Source: Mytilinidion resinicola
Lineage: Eukaryota; Ascomycota; Dothideomycetes; Mytilinidiales; Mytilinidiaceae
Reading direction: 5' to 3'
Assembly: GCF_010093595.1 (NCBI RefSeq)
Contig: NW_022985444.1
Location: 112,721 to 176,720 of the forward strand
DNA length: 64,000 bases
The notes beneath the pieces were generated by a model that worked only from the letters and a program-made list of their open reading frames with translations, ran no database searches and had not been told where the DNA came from. Positions 22,292-32,250 of the stretch are shown here, one piece after another. The position numbers and the translations under genes are program-made. Positions within the stretch are counted from its first letter, which is position 1. Each line of letters opens with the position of its first letter.

Positions 22292-23073
22292 ATCTACCGG
22301 TGGACGGGCAAGTGCTACGTACGAATCCTATTGAAAACAATGGGCTGGAGCTCGACAGGATTAGTTTTATCACCAGATTAGAACTGCTCAAAGGTGTTCA
22401 CCGCTATGTCAGCTCAATTATCATACCGTAATGTTAGTTCAGCATAATGCGTCAGCAACCGTTTCAGATATTCTGCCTCAGTGGTTTTACTGTTTATGCT
22501 TCAAAAGGCAACCAGGCCCAAACCGATTTCTCACCAGCAACGGATAAACACAGATCTCGACACACCGATGCTCAGAGGAGAAGGAGAAGGAAGAGGAAGA
22601 GGAAGAGGTGAGCCTCTTCGCTGGTGAGGAGTTTGTTGGTTGCGAAGAATCAAGTAGGATATTGTCAAATACCCGAAAGCCAGTTTGCACACTACTAGGC
22701 GGACCCTTCTGCTTTGACGGGAGGCTTAATTTACCCGAGTTTTACAGCGGATTACGAAGTTCACGTCCATTGTTCTTCCGCCGAGAGAATCCGGGTCAGA
22801 AATCGTATTTGCACAAGGACAGAACATAAGAAATGATGGCATGATTTGACTTCATATTATGTTACGTTGACTCCGGATATTTTAGATGAAAACCTTTGGT
22901 AAGGTGTATTCTTAACCCTTCCCCCCTCAGTGATCTAAGAGCCATGTGAGTGTACAAAGAGCCTGTCGCCCTCTCCCCACAAAAACTAGACGCGATTCTC
23001 AAGGCTCGTATCTGCTGCTATACTTGATAACGGCCTCACTGACCAGACAGCAGAGTTAGGAGACAGTGTTACA
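22292..23073. promoter_or_regulatory. Intergenic region upstream of Baeyer-Villiger gene 1
   Basis: CGGATAA lies at 22541-22547 and CCGGATATTT at 22873-22882, both upstream of the ATG at 23074. A purine-rich GGA/GAA microsatellite spans about 22573-22610. No gene supported. Confidence 0.4.
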
Positions 23074-25056
23074 ATGACCACCGACACAGCACCGTTAGCA
23101 GCAGGGGAACCTGACGTGAAGGTCCTTGCGCGCAAGTACGCCGAAGAGCGCGACAAACGCTATGCAGCACGTGCAGAACACCAATATCTTTCTCTGCGAG
23201 AGATTCGGGATGCAGAATTTGCGCAAGACCCCTTCGTGGACTATGAGCACGCCCGAGCCAACGAGACCGAGATCCACGACGGAGAATTTCGGCAGTGTGT
23301 CATCATCGGCGCCGGTCACAACGGGCTTCTCTTCGCAGTTCGCCTGATTGAAGCTGGAATCAGCGTGGACAATATTCTCCTGATCGACAATGCCAGCGGG
23401 TATGGAGGAGTGTGGTATTGGAATCGCTATCCCGGCCTGATGTGCGATGTGGAAAGCTACATCTATCTACCGCTTCTCGAGGAGACCGGCTTTGTTCCCA
23501 AACACAGATACTCGTACGGAGAAGAGATCCGGACCAATACTGAATCGATTGCCAAAAAGTATAACCTCAAGGCTCTTTTCACCACGACTGCTACACGAAT
23601 GGACTGGGACGATGACCGTGTCGAATGGACGACCCAGGTGACACGTGATCTCGGCCAGGAGGGCAAGGTCGACATCAAGATCAGGTCTCAGTTCCTGTTC
23701 ATCGCAGCTGGTCCCTTGACCGTACCAAAAATGCCCGACGTGCCCGGCATGGACGAGTACCTGGAGGCTGGCAAGCACATCTTCCACAGCGCTCGCTGGG
23801 ATTTTGAGCTGACGGGGGGCACGCAACAGAATCCTGAAATGACCAAGTTGAGAGATAAAAAGGTCGCCATTGTTGGCACTGGTGCAACCGGTGTCCAAGT
23901 GATTCCTGAAGTGGCCAAGTACGCCGAGAAGCTTTACGTGTGTCAACGGACGCCGTCTTACGTCGGAACCAGAGGCCAAAAAGAGACTGATCCAGACGAC
24001 TGGAAGCGTGTGGCACGGGGTAAAGGATGGCAAGCAGCTCGAGCTGACAACTTCAATCTGCTGATTTCGAATGATCCGGAGCCCGAAAACCTTGTCGGCG
24101 ATGGTTGGACGGAAACTGGAGCAAATGCCGCTTTTCAGGGCGGCAAAGGGAAATATCCCATCGTCACGCCAGAGGTGGTAGCGGATCATGTCGCGTATTT
24201 TATGGAGATGGATGTCGAACAAGCGAACAACAAGCGAGCCCTAATCGACAAAGTAGTTGCGAACAAAACCGTGGCCGAGCAGCTGAAACCCTGGTATGCT
24301 GGGTGGTGTAAGCGGCCCATCTTCAACGACGACTATCTTCCTACGTTTACAAGGCCCAACGTCCAGCTCGTGGACCTTGACGGCAAGAGCATCGAAAAAT
24401 TCACGAGCAAAGGAATCGTCGCAAATGGAATCGAATACGACGTTGACATCATCGTTCTTGCCACGGGCTTCGAGCTTCTGCCCAACGCCAGCGCATCTAC
24501 ACGGGCAAACGCTCCGATTCGAGGTCGGAATGGCAGACTTCTAGATGACAAGTGGAATTCGTACGAATATGACACTCTACACGGCTGCATGAGCCACGAC
24601 TTCCCCAACCTGTTTTTCCAGGGCGTCTTTGGGCAAGCAACATCTTCAAACTTGACCAGGCTGTACAGCTTTCAGGCGGAGCATTGTGCGTTTGTGGTGC
24701 AGAAGGCCCTTTCATCCGCACCAAAAGGCGAAATGGCCATTGTCGAAACGCCCATAGCCGCCGAAGAGGAATGGGGCCAGGAGACCTCCAAGCGGGCACT
24801 GTTCTTCAGCACATTGCCGCTCTGTACCCCGGGGTACTTTACGGGAGACGCACAGGTAAGGACTCCGGGAACCCCGGAGGAAATCGCGTTCATGGCGAAA
24901 CGGATTCCATGGCCCGGCGGTGTTACCGATTATGGCAGAATCCTCGGTCGATGGAGGGACGCTGGAGAGTGGAAAACGGTGGTTTCGGCCAAGTCGGTCG
25001 CGCAGACGAACGGCGTCGATAAGCTCACGTCTGCTGTTCTTGCCGAGAACTTGTGA
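23074..25056 (+). CDS. Baeyer-Villiger monooxygenase 1 (660 aa)
   Basis: Single-exon flavoprotein monooxygenase. The first Rossmann motif is GAGHNG (~residue 79), followed by the family's GGVWYWNRYPG and the CDVESYIYLPLL block. The second (NADPH) Rossmann motif is GTGATG (~267), and there is a C-terminal ATGFE. The Baeyer-Villiger fingerprint (FxGxxxHxxxW[P/D]) is recognisable as AGKHIFHSARWD, with the Gly one residue further from the first His than usual. The ~75-residue N-terminal extension before the FAD motif is typical of the large BVMO group that includes CPDMO/steroid monooxygenase-type enzymes. The reaction is insertion of oxygen next to a ketone to give an ester or lactone, using FAD, NADPH and O2. 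A lactone product would suit the neighbouring hydrolases. Confidence 0.92.
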   Translation: MTTDTAPLAAGEPDVKVLARKYAEERDKRYAARAEHQYLSLREIRDAEFAQDPFVDYEHARANETEIHDGEFRQCVIIGAGHNGLLFAVRLIEAGISVDNILLIDNASGYGGVWYWNRYPGLMCDVESYIYLPLLEETGFVPKHRYSYGEEIRTNTESIAKKYNLKALFTTTATRMDWDDDRVEWTTQVTRDLGQEGKVDIKIRSQFLFIAAGPLTVPKMPDVPGMDEYLEAGKHIFHSARWDFELTGGTQQNPEMTKLRDKKVAIVGTGATGVQVIPEVAKYAEKLYVCQRTPSYVGTRGQKETDPDDWKRVARGKGWQAARADNFNLLISNDPEPENLVGDGWTETGANAAFQGGKGKYPIVTPEVVADHVAYFMEMDVEQANNKRALIDKVVANKTVAEQLKPWYAGWCKRPIFNDDYLPTFTRPNVQLVDLDGKSIEKFTSKGIVANGIEYDVDIIVLATGFELLPNASASTRANAPIRGRNGRLLDDKWNSYEYDTLHGCMSHDFPNLFFQGVFGQATSSNLTRLYSFQAEHCAFVVQKALSSAPKGEMAIVETPIAAEEEWGQETSKRALFFSTLPLCTPGYFTGDAQVRTPGTPEEIAFMAKRIPWPGGVTDYGRILGRWRDAGEWKTVVSAKSVAQTNGVDKLTSAVLAENL

Positions 25057-25807
25057 TTGAAACGGCCGAGTCGGGCGGCGTGCAAAGGGGAAACACAGAT
25101 ATCTCGATAGCATTGTTCATCTGAAGATGCGTTGGCATCGTTTCTGCCAAGTTGATAGACTCCCATCCCACCTCAATTCCCCGCGACAGATCGTTGTGTT
25201 AACCATTTCGAGCTTGGGGCCGCCGCATGTTCTGCAACATCAAAGAGCTGCTGCGACAGAATTGACCATGTCACAAACGCCAGCGGTCAGTGCAGGTGTT
25301 TTCCTCTTTGGGTTGCTATGGCTCGTGCTTTCGGATGGCCTGCCAGACCATCCACATAGTAACCGGGCCATAGGCTCCCTGGTAGATAGAGTAGTGTAGA
25401 GCATTAGATCATGTCGGAGCTGAGCAGTCGTGAGTTTAGGGTTAGGGTTAGGCCAATCACGGACCGTCTCCTTCGGCTCTCTTTTTATCCGTGGTGGAGA
25501 ATACCCCTGACAACAGCCAGCCCGCCCCTGCCGCCCGGGTGGCGGGTCTTACAAGTACCCACCTACGGGGCCCCGCAAAGCAGACGCGCTTGCATCGTAA
25601 CGAGGCTACACGTAGGTAGAGTTATGCAAGACATGTCCATGGTCTTCAGGGAACGTGTCCAGCCAAGAAGCAGCTGCGACTTGTCGACCAGACAGGCCCG
25701 CGGCTGAAGATTCCTTCGCACACCTGGCTTGATTCTTCTCTCCTCCTCTTGGGACTTCACCATCAATCACTCCGTACGGTCCTGGGCCTGCGGTGAATCA
25801 CTCGAGT
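25057..25807. promoter_or_regulatory. Intergenic region upstream of KstD-like gene, with telomere-like repeat
   Basis: Contains about three TTAGGG units at 25436-25452 and CGGATAA (minus strand) at 25485-25491. No gene supported. Confidence 0.4.
25436..25452 (+). repeat. Short interstitial telomeric repeat (TTAGGG)~3
   Basis: The sequence TTAGGGTTAGGGTTAGG matches the filamentous-fungus telomere unit and lies inside unique DNA between two cluster genes. Confidence 0.8.
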
Positions 25808-27662
25808 ATGTCCTTGACCAGGCTGCGGCCTCCCCAACCGTCGCTCCTTTTTACGCGTGTACGGGCACCTGTTACATTCTGCAAGCAGACACGGAGCGCG
25901 TCCGCACAACCCGTAGGCAATCCCTTCCCATCGCTGCACTGCTCATTGTGGATCACGTCTGACATGCCTATCTTACCCGTCTCAGCATCACAGAAGCTAT
26001 GATGTCGTCGTCGTGGGTTCCGGCTGTGCTGGACTCAGCGCCGCCATTGTGGCAGCGAAGCATGGGTTGAAGGTTCTTGTTGCGGAAAAGAGCAACTATT
26101 TTGGAGGCACCACTGCGTTCTCGTTTGGCGGAGCATGGATCCCCGTGAACAAATACCAGAAGGCGCTCGGAATCGAAGACAATGCCCAAAAGGCCGATGG
26201 GTACATTCGGCTGGTTCTGGGAGACCTGTACAACGAGAAGAAAATTAAGGCGTTCTTGTCCAGCGCTCCGGAAATGGTGGAGTGGATGGAGGCCAATTCT
26301 GCCATGCAGTTTGCGCCCATGCCTATCCCCGATTATCATGTTGCGAAAGAAGGAGCTTCTGTTGGCCGAACAGTCTCGGTCGAGGCCTTTGACGGACGAC
26401 TCCTAGGTCGGCAAACCCTCAGGGACGTGAGGTATACTCTCCAGGGCTTTCATGCCTTTGGCTCCATGCAAGCCAGACCATGGGACATTCCGGCCTTGAC
26501 CCACCCCTTTGGCAGTTGGAACAACTTTCGTTTTGCGACAAGCAAAGTCGTCAGATATGTGTTTGACGTGCTGCGGTATGGCAAAGGGTCCGAGTTATGC
26601 AATGGCAACGCAATGGTCGGTCGTTTACTGTACGCCTGCAAACAAGAGGGTGTCGACCTGCGCACGAACTCCCCGGTCCTGAAAACAGTGCTCGACGACA
26701 AAAGGAGAGTCAGCGGCGTTGTCATCGGACTGGGCGATAGCGGCGCTACGGAGCAAATAAACGTCAAGAGGGGCGTGGTGCTCGCTAGCGGAGGATTCGG
26801 CCGGTCCAAAGACGCCAGGAAATATCTACCTCATGACTGGTCAGCCTGTCCCAAGCACAACGTGGGCGACGGAAACCGCATCGGCGTTGAAAGCGGCGCA
26901 GTGATGCCTCCGCCAAATCCAGACAACGGAATCTACGCGCCACTCTCTCTCATGCGCAAGAAGACGAAAAACGGCATTCAGATCCGGCGATATCCACACT
27001 TTTCCCAAGACAGAACCAAACCAGGGGCCATCATCGTTGGACAAGATGGAAGGCGTTTTGCCAATGAATCGGGGCCATATCAAGAGTTTGTCAAGGAGAT
27101 GCACGCGAAGGGCATCGACAAGGCATATTTGATCGCCGATCGGACGTTTTTGCGCAAGTACGGCATAGGCATGGGCTTACCGGCACCATATCCCGTTCGA
27201 CACTTGATTCGAAACGATTATATCATCGAGGCTCCTGATCTTCAGACGCTTGCCGCCAAGATTGGTGTACCTATCGACGCCCTGTCTCAGACAGTCTCGA
27301 ACTGCAACAAATATGCCACCGAAGGGAAAGACCCCGAATTTCACCGCGGAGAGAACGCTTATGATCTGATGCTTGGAGATCCCTCCATAGGGCTGCCAAA
27401 TCCTACTCTGGGGTTTTGTAAGAAAGCACCTTTCTATGCGCTGGCACTTTACCCGGGCAATGTCAGCACGGTATATGGCCTTTCCACGGATGAAAATGCC
27501 CAGTGCCTTGATAAAGAGGGCAAGCCGGTCCCAGGTCTCTACGCCGTGGGCCTCGACCAGAACTCGGTCATGCGTGGCACCTATCCTGGGGGAGGGTCCA
27601 GCATTGGGCCAGCGTTGACCTTTGGATATCGCGCGGGAATGCACATAGCCGAGAAGATATAA
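25808..27662 (+). CDS. 3-ketosteroid-delta1-dehydrogenase-like FAD enzyme with putative mitochondrial presequence (593 aa)
   Basis: The main frame opens at the family's N-terminus (SYDVVVVGSGCAGLSAA) but has no in-frame ATG. A 73-bp intron (25913-25985; GTAGGC donor, CTGAC branch site, CTCAG acceptor) joins an upstream exon starting at the ATG at 25808. That exon gives MSLTRLRPPQPSLLFTRVRA and then a further stretch rich in Arg/Ser/Thr with no acidic residue, typical of a mitochondrial targeting sequence. The core has FGGTTAFSFGGAWIP and a C-terminal YPGGGSSIGPALTFGYRAG, the canonical KstD form, so this is the member closest to true 3-ketosteroid-delta1-dehydrogenases. Expected reaction: FAD-dependent 1,2-desaturation next to a ring ketone. 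The start is inferred; another upstream exon is possible. Confidence 0.82.
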
Positions 27663-27919
27663 TATTACTGTCTGGGATGCTGCAGTGGCCCAGTGGGTGG
27701 GTACACAATGAGTTTCAGCTCACACCGATACCGATGCATCATAGGAAAGAGTCTCATGAAAACTACATACAAAAAGATAATTAGCAATCTAACATCTAGA
27801 GTCTTTCCTTATGCGATTTACCACTCAGACCGCGGTTTCGAAATGACGATTTGAAATAACGCAAGGTTGCCACACGTAAAGATCCTTGGTCAATAATGAC
27901 GAGAATACGGTAAAAACAA

Positions 27920-28608
27920 GGGGACAGATAATCGTACACCCCCTAATGAGTAATCGTACACTCCCTTTCGAGTAATCATACACTCCCTCCACCCCTGTTG
28001 TTTCACCGCCTTCTAATTGGCTCGGAGGGTTGCTCCAGAGCTTCCGATTGGCTCGCTTCACTTGCTCACTAATTCCGAATGCTGTCTCCAAATGCGGCCA
28101 CGTAGCCTCCAACGCAGCCTATCTGATTTGTGTAGCTGTATATACGGCCGTACGTGAGCTCGTACATAAGCTCGTACGCGAGGCTATACAAATCAGCATA
28201 GCTATACAGCCTTCCATTTTACAGTGCATCCTGCCCGATTTGTGCAACTGTATATACAGCTCGTACGTGAGGCTGTACGTAAGGCTATACAAATTGGAAA
28301 GGCTATATAACCGTACGTAAGGCCGTACGTGAGGCTATACAAATCGGAAAGGATGCGCCGTAAAACGGAGAGGCTGTATAGCCATGTCGATTCGTATAGC
28401 CTCACGTATAGTCTCACGTACGAGCTCACATACGGCCTCGCGTATAGCATCACGTGTATAGAGACGTAAAGGTGAATGCCCGGAGGAAACTCCGCGCTTG
28501 CTCCGAGCCAATTAGAAGGCGGTGAAACGACAGGGGTGGAGGGGGTGTATGATTACTCGAAAGGGGGTGTACGATTACTTGTTAGGGGGTGTACGATTAT
28601 CTGTCCCC
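27920..28608. mobile_element. 689-bp hAT-like MITE with ~100-bp inverted repeats and 8-bp target duplication
   Basis: The ends are GGGGACAGATAATCGTACAC and its reverse complement. Inverted identity continues about 100 bp through CCACCCCTGT, TTTCACCGCCTTC and TAATTGGCTCGGAG with few mismatches. The 8-bp sequence AAAAACAA directly flanks both sides (27912-27919 and 28609-28616), as expected for hAT transposition. Each terminal region holds three phased copies of a TCGTACACCCCCT-type subrepeat. The interior is made of many inverted short units around GTACGTGAGGCTATACAAATC. No transposase is encoded. Confidence 0.88.
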
Positions 28609-29069
28609 AAAAACAAGGCGAAGCTCACGTGACACGGTATTCTCCATAACAGGTAGAGGAAATGGTGCCCGGCGCCTCAATTTTCTGGCCCGCCACGCGC
28701 CCGAAAATCTGAGCTGCATGTAGCTGTTGCTTCTCTGGGTAATTATCGGGTTTCCTTTGTTTCCATAGGAAAGCCGGAGGGTCGAAATTCTCCGGGTAAT
28801 TATCCGGTTTCCTGTTCCGAACAGCAATGGAGATCGACATTTTAATTTTGTGAGGCAGGGTGTACGGGGCCCACGGCAAGTAGGTGCGAACAAATGATTG
28901 ATTTGATACCGGGCGTGGCATTTCAGGTCCGACAAGTCCAGTTTGCAGCTTAAACATCGTTGTACTTTGCACTATCACATCCTGTGTGAAAACATCAGCT
29001 TGGTCTGCCCCTAAATTCAATCAGTTTCCTTTACCCACAATTGCACAAGCCGTTCTAGTGTCAAACCAA
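28609..29069. promoter_or_regulatory. Promoter region of SDR 2
   Basis: CGGATAA (minus strand) lies at 28800-28806 within a pair of similar segments (GGGTAATTATC.GGTTTCC at about 28738 and 28795). It sits between the MITE and the ATG at 29070. Confidence 0.35.
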
Positions 29070-30002
29070 ATGTCTGCTCTTCGTTACGCGGCAAAAGGTG
29101 CCTTCAAGGGTCGCACAGTCCTCATCACCGGCGGTGGTGGTGCTATTGGTAGAGCCGCTTCGCTAGCTTTTGCCGACGCGGGGGCGAATGTGGTGGTGAA
29201 TGATCTTCCAGGAGACCCCAAGGCTCCAGGAGAGGGCCCAGCGGAACGTACGGTCAAGGAGATCAAGTCGCGTGAGGGGTCAGCTATCGCGGTACCTGGA
29301 AGCGCCTCTGAAGGCCAAAAGCTCATTGACGCCGCGATCAAGGAGTTCGGTCGCATCGATGTGATCGTGGCCCTTGCAGGCACGCACGCCGCCACGCTGT
29401 TCGAAAATCACACCATGGACGACTTCCATCGGGTCCTTGGGGTCAACACTCTTGGGATGGTCTCTCCCGTTCTAGCAGCATGGCCGCACTTCAAGAAGCA
29501 GAAATACGGGCGTGTCATCATCACCACGTCCGACACAATCTTTGGCACCACTAGAATCAGCTCGTATATCTTCTCCAGAGGCGCCAACTTCGTCGGGGCT
29601 CGAGGACTTGCGATAGAGGGCGCAGAGGACAACATACTGGTCAACTCGATCGCGCCCGTCGCTGCCTCCGCCTTGTCTTTCGATTATATCAAGGACATGG
29701 AACCTGAAGTGAGGACACAATACGAGGATCAGTTGCGCAGCAAGTTCCCACCAGAAGGGAATGTACCCGTGATTCTCGCTCTAGCTCACGAATCGAGCAC
29801 AATCACGGGGGAGTCTTTCAGTCTTGGGGCATATTGTGCCTCAAGGATCGTACTCGGCTTTCAGGACGGTGTAACCAATGTGCGTACGATGGAGGAGATT
29901 TTGGAACGGAAAGACGAAATACTGGGATCTCCAGACAAACAGGTCAAAATCCCGACGAGCAGTGATGAGGAGATGCAGATGCTTCAGCGGAGCAAGATTT
30001 AA
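29070..30002 (+). CDS. SDR of the peroxisomal multifunctional-enzyme (hydroxyacyl-CoA dehydrogenase) type, YxxxR variant
   Basis: Single exon, 310 aa, ATG at 29070 (MSALRYAAKGAFKGRTVLITG). The extra open frame upstream starts only at a GTG. TVLITGGGGAIGRAAS binds the dinucleotide, and NDLPGD after the second strand is typical of the (3R)-hydroxyacyl-CoA dehydrogenase domain of peroxisomal MFE-2/HSD17B4. The catalytic Ser lies in ITTSDT, but the Tyr motif reads YIFSR, so the usual YxxxK lysine is replaced by Arg. The C-terminus RSKI resembles a weak PTS1 peroxisomal signal. Likely role: oxidation of a hydroxyl in a side-chain or ring-opened CoA ester, possibly in peroxisomes. Activity is uncertain because of the Lys to Arg change. 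Confidence 0.85.
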   Translation: MSALRYAAKGAFKGRTVLITGGGGAIGRAASLAFADAGANVVVNDLPGDPKAPGEGPAERTVKEIKSREGSAIAVPGSASEGQKLIDAAIKEFGRIDVIVALAGTHAATLFENHTMDDFHRVLGVNTLGMVSPVLAAWPHFKKQKYGRVIITTSDTIFGTTRISSYIFSRGANFVGARGLAIEGAEDNILVNSIAPVAASALSFDYIKDMEPEVRTQYEDQLRSKFPPEGNVPVILALAHESSTITGESFSLGAYCASRIVLGFQDGVTNVRTMEEILERKDEILGSPDKQVKIPTSSDEEMQMLQRSKI

Positions 30003-30116
30003 TATTGGGCACATAGAGAAATATCGTTGAACCAAATATTATGCCTATCACATTATCCTATTGTATTGTTACGCATGGACCTTTGCATGGTCGTGTAGTA
30101 GCCGATGCTTTATCTT

Positions 30117-30969
30117 TTAAGGGTAGCCCAGTCCGACAGGGAGATTGACACCAGTTACATCGAGAGAGTCTTCGCTCAGAAGCCAAGCTATTACCCTGGC
30201 GATGGAGGATGGATGCATGGGTTCCATCCTAGCGGCTCTAATGAGTTGGCGACGCTCTTCAGGTGATGTCGAGGGCAGGACATCATTCATCATGGGAGTT
30301 TCAACGTTGCCTGTTGGCGTGTGAGCAAGCAGGAATTGATTGAATGCCTTTTTGATTTTTATTCATCAGATCCCTCCTAGACTTACCCGGAGACACCGAA
30401 TTCACACGGATCCCAAAAGGGTATACGTCCTTAGACACACTGGTGGAAAAGTAGGCGCAAGCTGCTTTTGAAGTGCCATAGCCATAAGTGTCACCCACGT
30501 GGAAGAGCGCGATCATGCTGGCTACATTCACAATGGAACAGTGCGAGTCTGTTGGCATGGTTTTCATCGCTCGAATCTGTGCTCTCGTGCAGTAGAAGAC
30601 GCCGTCGATATTGACACCCATCACTCTCCTCCATGACTCATTTGTCTCTTCGAGAATATTGGGAGCATCTCTCGCACTTGTTGCCTGAGCAAGTCCCGCC
30701 ACATTCGCGGATCCGTGTAGAGGACCGTCCTTGATGATCTTGTCAATCCATTCATCAACTTCCTGCGCCATCGACACATCCACCTGATGTGTGTGTACTT
30801 GGGCGGTCGGATTACAGGATCGGATTTCATCTGTGATTGCCTGGAAATTCACTGGGTTCCTGTCTGCTATCCAGAGCGCTGAGGCTCCCCGTTGGGCCAA
30901 TAGACGTGCAGTGGCTGCACCGATACCGGATGCTCCTCCGGTAATGGAGAAGACTCTTGACTCGGCCAT
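30117..30969 (-). CDS. Short-chain dehydrogenase/reductase 3
   Basis: Two exons, 30969-30387 and 30310-30117 (77-bp intron GTAAGT...ACAG), giving 258 aa. MAESRVFSITGGASGIG carries the dinucleotide-binding TGxxxGIG, with D at the end of the second strand (IADRN) suggesting NAD. NVAG, the catalytic Ser in NVAS and YGTSK (YxxxK) are intact. The C-terminus VTGVNLPVGLGYP is the usual classical-SDR ending with the Gly-rich 'V.G' strand. It is convergent with the SDR at 29070 (115-bp gap) and divergent from the crotonase at 31420. Likely an alcohol dehydrogenase or ketoreductase in the pathway; substrate unknown. Confidence 0.9.
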
Positions 30970-31419
30970 TGTCAAGTTTTTCTTCCCTTCCCAGTTTCTG
31001 TCTCTTCTTTTTCCCTTTTCGAGAAGGCAGTCTTTGTTGAAACTTTGTGTCATAGGAACAGATGGACTTGGTCGAGGAGAGTTCCCGCTAGGAAATTGCA
31101 CGTTATTTGCTACCTCTTGTCAGTTCTGTTGAACCAAGTTACACCGTTCTCTTTACTTGGACATGAGACAGAAAAAGCCGATAAGGCCCGGAATCCCAGA
31201 GATTTATCCGGAAGCCTCGCGGCGTCCTCTCCGACTTCTCATAGTGACGGATAAATTTCTATGTAGCAAGGTGGTCCCGGCCGAAGGAAAACCACTGCAA
31301 TATTCTGTAAAGTACAAAACCTGTCCATCGCAGGAACTAGGGAAACCATCTTTTCAAGTCAAAAACTCTAAAACGCATCATCATCGAATCCTTCAATTTC
31401 GCAACCCAGTCGGTCCGTC
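30970..31419. promoter_or_regulatory. Bidirectional promoter between SDR 3 and crotonase, two CGGATAA sites
   Basis: CGGATAA occurs twice, on the minus strand at 31204-31210 and on the plus strand at 31248-31254. The two are 44 bp apart and inverted (TTATCCG...CGGATAA). Confidence 0.45.
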
Positions 31420-32250
31420 ATGCTGCATTACTTGAAGTTCGAAGAATACAAAGATGCCTTTCGCTTTCTCACTCTCCGACGAGAAAATGGTATCCTCGAG
31501 GTTAGAATGCATTATAACGACGGTCCAGCCAAGTGGTCGGGATATGATGAGTCTCTGCACTCAGAACTTCCGGAGTTGTTTCAATGTGTCACCAAGGACC
31601 CTGAAAACAAGATCATGATCTTTACCGGAACCGGACACGAATTCCTCGCTGAATGGGACCGAACCGATGAGAGCGAGGTCTTCGTTTCACCCCAACAATG
31701 GCATCGACTTTACAAGGATGGGAAAGAGCTCATTCAATGGTTCTTGGATGTCGAAATCCCCGTCATTGCCGCGGTGAACGGAAAGTGTTTCATTCATCCT
31801 GAGCTACCAACTCTCTGTGACGTTGTCATTGCCTCAGAGACGGCGGTTTTTGCGGACAAGGCACACTTGACGGATACCAGGGCCGTTCCTGGGGATGGAT
31901 CACACGTCTGGTGGCCGATGCTGCTTGGCCCTAATCGCGGCCGTTCATTTCTCATTCTCGGAGAAGAAATCCCGGCAGCAGAAGCAAAGACACTTGGGTT
32001 TGTGGCTGAAGTGGTTCCTCAGGACGCTGTGTTGGATCGTGCTTGGGAAATTGCTCGCACACTCATCACCCATGACCCTCTGGTGCTGAAGTACACCCGG
32101 GTCTCCCTCACTCAGCATATGAAACGGCGGTTCCTCGACGATCTAGGCTACGGTTTAGCACTTGAAGGACTGGGTATTTTGTCTTTGGCACAAAACGCGT
32201 CGGGGAGTAAAGGATGGAGCTTTACCTTACCAGATACGAGACACGAGTGA
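31420..32250 (+). CDS. Crotonase-family C-C hydrolase resembling 6-oxocamphor (beta-diketone) hydrolase
   Basis: Single exon, 276 aa. The crotonase fold is recognisable (IMIFTGTGHEF, PVIAAVNGKCFIHPELPTLCD, AEAKTLGFVAEVV). The active-site stretch ADKAHLTDTRAVPGDGSHVWW, followed by LLGPNRGRSFLILGEEI, is the pattern I associate with the 6-oxocamphor hydrolase subgroup, where a His and the Asp of GDG attack a cyclic beta-diketone by a retro-Claisen route. Ordinary enoyl-CoA hydratases carry Glu residues there instead. The likely reaction is therefore hydrolytic opening of a 1,3-diketone ring, not hydration of an enoyl-CoA. It is the most informative gene for reading the block as degradative. Family is certain; the subgroup is judged from memory of its motif. 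Confidence 0.82.
   Translation: MLHYLKFEEYKDAFRFLTLRRENGILEVRMHYNDGPAKWSGYDESLHSELPELFQCVTKDPENKIMIFTGTGHEFLAEWDRTDESEVFVSPQQWHRLYKDGKELIQWFLDVEIPVIAAVNGKCFIHPELPTLCDVVIASETAVFADKAHLTDTRAVPGDGSHVWWPMLLGPNRGRSFLILGEEIPAAEAKTLGFVAEVVPQDAVLDRAWEIARTLITHDPLVLKYTRVSLTQHMKRRFLDDLGYGLALEGLGILSLAQNASGSKGWSFTLPDTRHE

Noticed and set aside
23467..24222. 251-codon minus-strand ORF inside Baeyer-Villiger gene 1
   Set aside because: Lies wholly opposite a clearly coding, domain-rich frame. Composition is that of a shadow ORF.
27920..28608. CRISPR-like array of short repeats
   Set aside because: The repeats are inverted and nested, flanked by target duplications, and the genome is eukaryotic; this is a MITE.
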